Shown: piece after piece, positions 5,440-9,386 of the stretch
How the letters are laid out: each line of letters begins with the position of its first letter
Numbering within the stretch: the stretch's first letter is position 1
Source: WHSM01 sp050701635
Lineage (GTDB): Bacteria > Actinomycetota > Actinomycetes > Mycobacteriales > Micromonosporaceae
Direction: 5' to 3'
Length of the DNA stretch: 9,386 nucleotides
Assembly (NCBI GenBank): GCA_050701635.1
Contig: JBOGDF010000227.1
Coordinates: 1-9,386, forward strand
The notes under the pieces: generated by a model
Database searches by the model: none
Seen by the model: the letters and a program-made list of their open reading frames with translations, nothing else
Told to the model about the DNA's origin: nothing
Program-made: the position numbers and the translations under genes

Positions 5440-7034
5440 TGCGCGCCGGCGAGGACCTGGATCTCCTTGATCTCGACCTGGAACTTGCCCTCGTACGTGG
5501 GCAGCTCCGTGATCCAGATCAGCACGTACTGGGAGTTCACATCGAGCGGAATCTTGGCGGTGGCCTGTAGTTTCTGCGGCCCCGCCTCAGTCTTGAACTT
5601 CTCCAGGATCTGCGCGTCGCCGGCTTCGTCGGCACCGAAGTCCTGGTCGCCGGCGAGGATGCTCACGGTGGCGTCCGGGGCCGACAGCGTCAGGTTGATC
5701 GCGCTGAGCCGCTTCGCCTCGCCCAGGTTGATCAGCAGCCCCATGCCTTCCTTGAGCCCACCGAAGTCCGCACCCTGGTACTCGTCGGTGGCCCAGCCGG
5801 TGCCGGGGTCGCTGTCGACCGCCTTGTCGATGCCGTCGGCCTCGGCACGGTCGCCGCCCTTGGAGTCGACCAGCCGGATCATGCCGGGCTCGAGCTTGAT
5901 GGCGGTGGGTGCCACGGCGTCGCCGCCGCCGGACTTCCCGTTGCTGTTGCCGGCGCCGGTGGTGGCCGCCGCGCCCGGCCCGGTGTCGCCGTTGGCGAGC
6001 AGCCCCGTACCGATGGTGCCGATCAGCCAGCCGGCCAGCGCGATCGCGAGCAACCCGGCCACGCCGACGGAGAGCTTCTTCCACATCGTGCGGGACTCGG
6101 CCACCTCGCGCGGCGGGGCGTTGGTGAAGCCGAGCGGCCCGCCGCTGGCGGGCTGGTAGCCGTTGTCGGAGTACGCCGGCTCGGTGTATCCGGTGGCGCC
6201 GAAGCTCGCCTCGGTGTACTGCGGGGACTGCTCGTGGTAGCCCATCCGGGACAGCTCGACGGCCAGCTCCGCGGCACCGGGGGCGGGGATGTCCGGATCC
6301 AGCAGGTCCATCGTCAGCTCGTCCAGCGGCGCGGGGATGCCGCCCCGGATCTGCCGGGGTGAGGCGATCTTCTGCTTGCCGTTGCTGACCATCGGAGCGT
6401 CCGGCAGCGGCGCCGGCCGCGGCCGGGTGCTCCCGTCGGTGGGCCCGACTTCCACCAGCTTGCTGCCGTTGGGGCCGAACTTGCGGGGCCAGTGGCCGGT
6501 CAGCGCGCAGTAGAGGATCGCGCCGACTCCGCGTACGTCGGCCTCGACCGTGGTCTGCTCGTTGGCGCGGGCGTCGGCCAGCACCACCCGGCCGTCGACG
6601 GAGAGCAGCACGGTGCCCGGGTGCACGTTGCCGTGGGAAACCCCGGTGGCGTGTACGGCGGACAGCGCGTCTGCCACGGCACGAGCCACCGAGATCGCGT
6701 GGGACGGGTCCAGCGGGGCTTCGCGTACCACGTCGCGGAGGGCTTTGCCTTCCACCCACTCCCGGACCACGTACGCCCGGGAACCTTCGTCGATGGCGTC
6801 GTACACACCGACGATGTTGGGGTGGACCACCCGGCTGGCGGCGACCGCGGCGCCGAGCATCTCGTCGGCTTCGGCGCCGCCCGGGATGCGCAGCACGATG
6901 GTGACCGCGCGTTGCAGGATGACGTCGACGCCACGCCACACCTGTCGCCCCGTGGAGTCGTCGTTGACGTGCTCCTCGATGCGGTATCGATCGGCGAGGA
7001 TCTCACCGATGGCGGGGGCACCGACCTGGGTCAA
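5436..7034 (-). CDS. Membrane pseudokinase with extracellular jelly-roll-like domain (MurJ-associated type)
   Basis: 532 residues. Residues 14-265 follow a Ser/Thr kinase fold (LADRYRIEEHV, HPNIVGVYDAIDEG, YVVREWVEGKALRDVV) but the catalytic parts are lost. There is no glycine loop, the strand-3 lysine is replaced (VTIVLR, 44-49), HRD is HGN (134-136), and DFG is DAR (154-156). A tyrosine-rich linker (266-300) is followed by one membrane span (about 321-346) and a Gly/Ser linker. An outer domain (about 380-530) resembles F5/8-type or NPCBM β-sandwiches. Mycobacterial MviN/MurJ carries an equivalent pseudokinase and outer domain fused to its C-terminus, where PknB phosphorylation recruits FhaA to restrain peptidoglycan synthesis. 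A similar scaffolding role here is inferred. The start is TTG at 7032-7034 with GGGAGG 6 nt upstream; the N-terminus matches relatives as I recall them. Its stop overlaps sigM. Confidence 0.87.
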   Translation of the reverse strand: MTQVGAPAIGEILADRYRIEEHVNDDSTGRQVWRGVDVILQRAVTIVLRIPGGAEADEMLGAAVAASRVVHPNIVGVYDAIDEGSRAYVVREWVEGKALRDVVREAPLDPSHAISVARAVADALSAVHATGVSHGNVHPGTVLLSVDGRVVLADARANEQTTVEADVRGVGAILYCALTGHWPRKFGPNGSKLVEVGPTDGSTRPRPAPLPDAPMVSNGKQKIASPRQIRGGIPAPLDELTMDLLDPDIPAPGAAELAVELSRMGYHEQSPQYTEASFGATGYTEPAYSDNGYQPASGGPLGFTNAPPREVAESRTMWKKLSVGVAGLLAIALAGWLIGTIGTGLLANGDTGPGAAATTGAGNSNGKSGGGDAVAPTAIKLEPGMIRLVDSKGGDRAEADGIDKAVDSDPGTGWATDEYQGADFGGLKEGMGLLINLGEAKRLSAINLTLSAPDATVSILAGDQDFGADEAGDAQILEKFKTEAGPQKLQATAKIPLDVNSQYVLIWITELPTYEGKFQVEIKEIQVLAGAQ

Positions 7035-7184
7035 CCCCAGCCTCCCTCACAGATGGCGCGCCGCGCGGCTTGGCGTAACTACACAAGCCTATGTCCTTCG
7101 TTGCCGTGCTGCCCGTGACACTACCCACCGTCGGGCGTGTTGTCGGCCCGTCGACAGGTCACGTTCGTCCCGCCGTACGGGTTA

Positions 7185-7216
7185 GGGCGCGCACCGGGAG
7201 AACCCGGTGCACGCCC
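7185..7216. terminator. Strong stem-loop, possible second terminator
   Basis: An 8-bp perfect stem (GCACCGGG 7191-7198 with CCCGGTGC 7203-7210) closes the loop AGAA. After one mismatch it continues for 5 more pairs (7185-7189 with 7212-7216). It lies between the miniprotein unit and the pseudokinase operon and would insulate them. No T-tract; a leader-RNA structure is an alternative. Confidence 0.55.
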
Positions 7217-7295
7217 CGTACCTGCTGCTGTGGAGTACACGCCGTCGCGACCGGTCTGGTTGCGCCCACGTGCACCCAAATTGTGCGGGGGTGCC

Positions 7296-7320
7296 GAGCC
7301 TGCCGCCCAGCGGCGGGCTC
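7296..7320 (-). terminator. Hairpin terminator of the riboswitch-miniprotein unit
   Basis: On the minus strand GAGCC-C-GCCGC, loop TGG, GCGGC-A-GGCTC: ten pairs with one C/A mismatch. It begins 12 nt after the stop codon of the 46-codon gene, where a monocistronic transcript would end. There is no T-tract, as usual at this GC content. Confidence 0.65.
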
Positions 7321-7332
7321 ACCGCGCGCTCG

Positions 7333-7473
7333 TCAGGAGACGAATGCGACCGGTGCCACCACCAGCCCGGTGCCGACGAGCGTGGAGAACGCCAGCAGGG
7401 CCAGGGTGATCCTGGTACGGAGAGTGCTCGGCTGCGGTTTGCGTGCGGGAGAACGTCGGATCCGACGCGCCAT
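7333..7473 (-). CDS. 46-residue single-span membrane miniprotein under a c-di-AMP riboswitch
   Basis: Not a recognised family. The first 21 residues are strongly basic (MARRIRRSPARKPQP...). One hydrophobic segment (about 22-45, ITLALLAFSTLVGTGLVVAP) runs almost to the C-terminus, so the topology should be N-inside with practically no outside tail. It also resembles an uncleaved signal peptide. The ATG at 7471-7473 is preceded by GGAAGG with a 10-nt spacer, right after the riboswitch. The frame is open up to 7560, but that part is the aptamer itself, so the upstream ATG is rejected. A hairpin terminator follows 12 nt after TGA. It is either a genuine small regulatory or envelope peptide, or the leftover signal peptide of a wall hydrolase (Rpf, NlpC/P60, transglycosylase) that such riboswitches normally control. 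I found no hydrolase remnant in any frame downstream. Confidence 0.65.
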   Translation of the reverse strand: MARRIRRSPARKPQPSTLRTRITLALLAFSTLVGTGLVVAPVAFVS

Positions 7474-7491
7474 CGCTGCGGTTCCTTCCGG

Positions 7492-7696
7492 CACGCCTGC
7501 GAGGTGAGCTGTCGGGTTCGGGCGGGAAGGCTGCCCGGCCTCGTCGCGGTTGGACACCACGATCCGGCTTCACCCCAAGGGATCGATGTCGCTGATCCCG
7601 GAACGGCACCGAAGCGCCGCTTGGGTCCCCCACTCCTGCCCGTTGCCCTCAGTTGTGTTGCCAGGGCGTCCGAGAGGGCGGACAGGACTCGGCGTG
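7492..7696 (-). promoter_or_regulatory. ydaO/yuaA-type cyclic-di-AMP riboswitch (aptamer)
   Basis: The minus strand shows the hallmark 3' core CCCGAACCCGACAGCTCACC (7522-7503) and then TCGCAGGCG. This corresponds almost base for base to the CCGAACCCGUCAGCUAACCUCGUAGGCG core of the family. Upstream are GGGGGACCCAAG (about 7631-7620) and CTTGGGGTGAAGCC (7579-7566), whose CCCAAG/CTTGGG arms pair as in known aptamers, and CGCCGAGTCC after the 5' arm. The closing helix P1 pairs CACGCC (7696-7691) with GGCGTG (7497-7492). Between the CCCAAG/CTTGGG arms lie two extra hairpins (CGGCGC/GTGCCG, with one G·T pair, and GGGATC/GATCCC). The ribosome site of the next gene starts 3 nt after P1, so control by hiding or releasing it is plausible. 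In actinobacteria these switches turn expression off when c-di-AMP is high. Confidence 0.9.
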
Positions 7697-7762
7697 ACCC
7701 TCTCCGGACGGGATACGCGGTTGCGTACCTCCATGCCTTTTTAACCGATGAACGCCTGTGGT

Positions 7763-7802
7763 GGTGACGTGACTTTCTGTGACTCACCCACTCGGGTGTG
7801 AC
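7763..7802 (-). promoter_or_regulatory. GTCAC direct-repeat array, candidate MtrA-type box
   Basis: Read on the minus strand: GTCACA (7802-7797), GTCACA (7783-7778), GTCAC (7773-7769) and GTCACC (7768-7763). The starts are 19, 10 and 5 nt apart, and the 10-nt step gives a same-face tandem pair. From memory, the mycobacterial MtrA motif is a direct repeat of GTCACAgcg-like units. The array lies upstream of the riboswitch transcript, where an activator would sit. The assignment to MtrA is inference. Confidence 0.4.
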
Positions 7803-7809
7803 CCTTTGT

Positions 7810-7840
7810 GGGCGTACGCCCGACTTCTCGGCAAAAGTCG
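7810..7840. repeat. 12-bp perfect palindrome followed by a 6-bp hairpin
   Basis: GGGCGTACGCCC (7810-7821) is a perfect palindrome. It shares its last base with CGACTT (7821-7826), which pairs with AAGTCG (7835-7840) around an 8-nt loop. The pair could be an operator between the two divergent transcripts. Confidence 0.45.
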
Positions 7841-7963
7841 CTGCGGTGCGTGAGCTTCACACCACGTCGGGGCGCCGCGGGCCGGGTGTTCTTGTGCACC
7901 AGTTCACAGAGTGTCCTCGCGGTGATCGGCGGTCAGACCGTAGGCTCCCGGGCGGATGCGTGG

Positions 7964-7973
7964 CACACGTGTG
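7964..7973. promoter_or_regulatory. CACACGTGTG palindrome at the DUF853 ribosome binding site
   Basis: A perfect 10-bp palindrome just before the GGAGGGG ribosome site (7973-7979) of the next gene; the two share one G. It is a candidate repressor site or a small hairpin next to the translation start. No regulator can be named. Confidence 0.35.
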
Positions 7974-7984
7974 GAGGGGATCTG

Positions 7985-9386
7985 ATGGCGGACAACATCA
8001 TCGAGCAGGTGAAGGCCGGGTACGCCTTCGACGGCGCGGTCGTCGAGATCGGCGCGCTGGTCTCGGCCGAGGGCGGCAAGCCGGCCGCGGTGCCGGACGC
8101 CAAGGTGCGGATCCCGGTCGGGATGTTCAACCGCCACGGGCTGGTCGCCGGCGCCACCGGTACCGGCAAGACCAAGACCCTGCAGCTGCTCGCCGAGCAG
8201 CTCTCCGCGCAGGGCGTACCGGTGTTCCTGGCCGACATCAAGGGCGACCTGTCGGGGATGGCGGCGCCCGGTCAGGCCAACGACAAGGTCACCGCGCGCG
8301 CCGCGGAGATCGGTCAGGACTGGAAGCCTTCCGGGTTCGGTTGCGAGTTCTACGCCCTGGGGGGCAAGGGCAAGGGCGTGCCGGTACGCGCCACCATCAC
8401 CTCGTTCGGGCCGACGCTGCTGTCCAAGGTGCTCGGGCTGAACGAGGTGCAGGAATCCTCGCTCGGGCTGGTGTTCCACTTCGCCGACACCAACGGGCTG
8501 CCGCTGCTCGACCTCAAGGACCTGCGCGCGGTCATCCAGTACCTGGTCTCCGACGAGGGCAAGGCCGCCCTGGAATCGCTCGGCGGGCTGTCCAAGCAGA
8601 CCGCCGGCGTACTGCTGCGGGAGCTGGTCACCTTCGCCAACACCGGCGCCGACGCGTTCTTCGGCGAGCCCGAGTTCGACACCGCGGACCTGCTGCGGGT
8701 CGGCTCCGACGGCCGCGGCGTGGTCTCCGTGCTGGAGCTGCCGGGCGTACAGGACTCGCCGGCGCTGTTCTCCACCTTCCTGATGTGGCTGGTCGCGGAC
8801 CTGTTCCACGACCTGCCCGAGATCGGCGACGTGGACAAGCCGAAGCTGGTGTTCTTCCTCGACGAGGCACACCTGGTGTTCAAGGACGCGTCGAAGGCGT
8901 TCCTGGACGCGATCACGCAGACCGTACGGCTGATCCGCTCCAAGGGCGTCGGGCTGTTCTTCGTCACCCAGACCCCGAAGGACGTACCGGGCGACGTGCT
9001 GGCGCAGCTCGGCAACCGGGTGCAGCACGCGCTGCGGGCGTACACCCCGGACGACGCGAAGGCGCTGAAGGCGACCGTGTCGACGTTCCCGCACTCGGCG
9101 TACGACCTGGAAGAAGTGCTGACCACGATGGGGATCGGCGAGGCCGTCGTCACGGTGCTGTCCGACCGCGGCGTACCGACCCCGGTGGCGTGGACCAAGC
9201 TGCAGGCACCGCTGTCGCTGATGGGCCCGCTGGAGGCTTCGGCGCTGGACGCGGCGGTGGCGGCGTCGCCGGTGCTGGCGAAGTACGCGCAGGCGATCGA
9301 CCGGGAGTCGGCGTACGAGAAGCTGTCGGCCAAGGTGCAGGGCGGCGGCGCGGGCGCGCCGGCTGGTGGCGCGGCGGCTCCGGCTC
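7985..9386 (+). CDS. HerA-like helicase/ATPase, DUF853 (YjgR) family; C-terminus outside the window
   Basis: 467 residues are visible. Walker A is GATGTGKT (56-63, K62) after NRHGLVA; DIKGDLSGMA (84-93) is a family hallmark; Walker B is LVFFLDEAH (288-296, D293/E294); FVTQTPKDVP (326-335) is the sensor segment; R345 in GNRVQHALRAYTP is a likely arginine finger. These order as in YjgR/DUF853 proteins of the HerA/FtsK ATPase superfamily, presumed hexameric DNA or nucleoprotein translocases with no settled cellular role. From residue 453 an Ala/Gly-rich linker begins, as is usual before the short C-terminal part of the family, so only perhaps 30-100 residues are missing. The ATG at 7985 follows GGAGGGG with a good spacer. 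It is transcribed divergently from the riboswitch unit. No nuclease partner (NurA) is seen, so it need not belong to a repair or defence pair. Confidence 0.92.
   Translation, partial: MADNIIEQVKAGYAFDGAVVEIGALVSAEGGKPAAVPDAKVRIPVGMFNRHGLVAGATGTGKTKTLQLLAEQLSAQGVPVFLADIKGDLSGMAAPGQANDKVTARAAEIGQDWKPSGFGCEFYALGGKGKGVPVRATITSFGPTLLSKVLGLNEVQESSLGLVFHFADTNGLPLLDLKDLRAVIQYLVSDEGKAALESLGGLSKQTAGVLLRELVTFANTGADAFFGEPEFDTADLLRVGSDGRGVVSVLELPGVQDSPALFSTFLMWLVADLFHDLPEIGDVDKPKLVFFLDEAHLVFKDASKAFLDAITQTVRLIRSKGVGLFFVTQTPKDVPGDVLAQLGNRVQHALRAYTPDDAKALKATVSTFPHSAYDLEEVLTTMGIGEAVVTVLSDRGVPTPVAWTKLQAPLSLMGPLEASALDAAVAASPVLAKYAQAIDRESAYEKLSAKVQGGGAGAPAGGAAAPA

Larger units (their letters stand above)
7035..7332. 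other. Gap between the pseudokinase and the riboswitch unit; no gene seen
   Basis: No murJ or other gene is present. It holds two strong hairpins (7185-7216 and 7296-7320). It must also contain the promoter of the pseudokinase-sigM genes. TAGGCT (7086-7091, minus strand) is a possible -10, but no matching -35 is visible. No GGAAC-type SigM site was found. Confidence 0.5.
7697..7984. other. Divergent regulatory region between the riboswitch unit and the DUF853 gene
   Basis: No gene is seen. From left to right it holds the presumed promoter of the minus-strand riboswitch transcript (a weak TTCATC at 7747-7752 and TACGCA at 7722-7727, spacer 19), four GTGAC repeats (7764-7802), two small palindromic structures (7810-7840), a GTGA-GCT-TCAC palindrome (7850-7860), a possible plus-strand -10 TAGGCT (7941-7946), and a palindrome next to the ribosome site (7964-7973). 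Confidence 0.5.

Noticed and set aside
7121..7318. Open minus-strand stretch ending NPYGGTNVTCRRADNTPDGG, possibly a lost hydrolase part
   Set aside because: It is in another frame from the miniprotein, crosses both hairpins, has no good start or ribosome site and no recognisable domain.
7333..7560. Longer 75-codon version of the small membrane protein, starting at 7560
   Set aside because: Its first 29 codons lie inside the riboswitch aptamer, and the ATG at 7473 has the strong ribosome site.
7850..7860. CRP-like site (GTGA...TCAC)
   Set aside because: The spacer is 3 nt, whereas CRP sites need about 6 between the half-sites.
7904..9333. Minus-strand frames opposite the DUF853 gene
   Set aside because: They are shadows of a gene with clear Walker motifs; no ribosome sites or domains.
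7985..9386. HerA-like ATPase as part of a HerA-NurA or phage-defence system
   Set aside because: It has YjgR/DUF853 features, and no nuclease, Sir2 or other effector partner is in the window.

Overview
The window looks like actinobacterial chromosome, most likely Micromonosporaceae. It has very high GC, strong G/C third-position bias, GTG and TTG starts, and the conserved pseudokinase–sigM–anti-sigma–trxB–trxA cluster that actinobacteria usually carry close to oriC. No insertion sequence, phage gene, tRNA, rRNA or CRISPR array was seen.

Left side (1-2455). On the minus strand lie a class I/II PLP aminotransferase and, overlapping it by ATGA, the N-terminal third of a D-alanine–D-alanine ligase that runs off the left edge. 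A GNAT-family acetyltransferase is divergent from them on the plus strand. Its start codon overlaps the stop of a possible leaderless 14-codon upstream ORF. Its end is followed, in the same frame, by a coding-like tail. A 15-bp GC hairpin at 2569-2602 separates this convergent gene from trxA.

Middle (2618-7034, minus strand). The gene order is pseudokinase/receptor-like membrane protein, sigM (GTGA overlap), membrane anti-sigma factor (GTGA overlap), an 88-nt gap, trxB, trxA. The gap holds an exact SigR/SigH-type promoter (GGGAAT-N18-GTT). The thioredoxin pair can therefore be induced by thiol-oxidative stress independently of the sigM genes. murJ, expected next to or fused with the pseudokinase, is not there.

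Right side (7035-9386). The roughly 950-bp region without a large gene is the most interesting part. On the minus strand it encodes a compact unit: GTCAC direct repeats (candidate MtrA-type box), a ydaO/yuaA-type cyclic-di-AMP riboswitch (about 7492-7696), a strong Shine-Dalgarno, a 46-residue single-span membrane peptide (7333-7473), and a hairpin terminator 12 nt after its stop. In actinobacteria this riboswitch class usually controls cell-wall hydrolases; here it appears to control only a miniprotein. A HerA-like DUF853/YjgR ATPase gene runs divergently on the plus strand and leaves the window at the right edge.

Together the genes concern the cell envelope (Ddl, pseudokinase, c-di-AMP riboswitch unit, SigM) and redox control (TrxA/TrxB under a SigR-type promoter).
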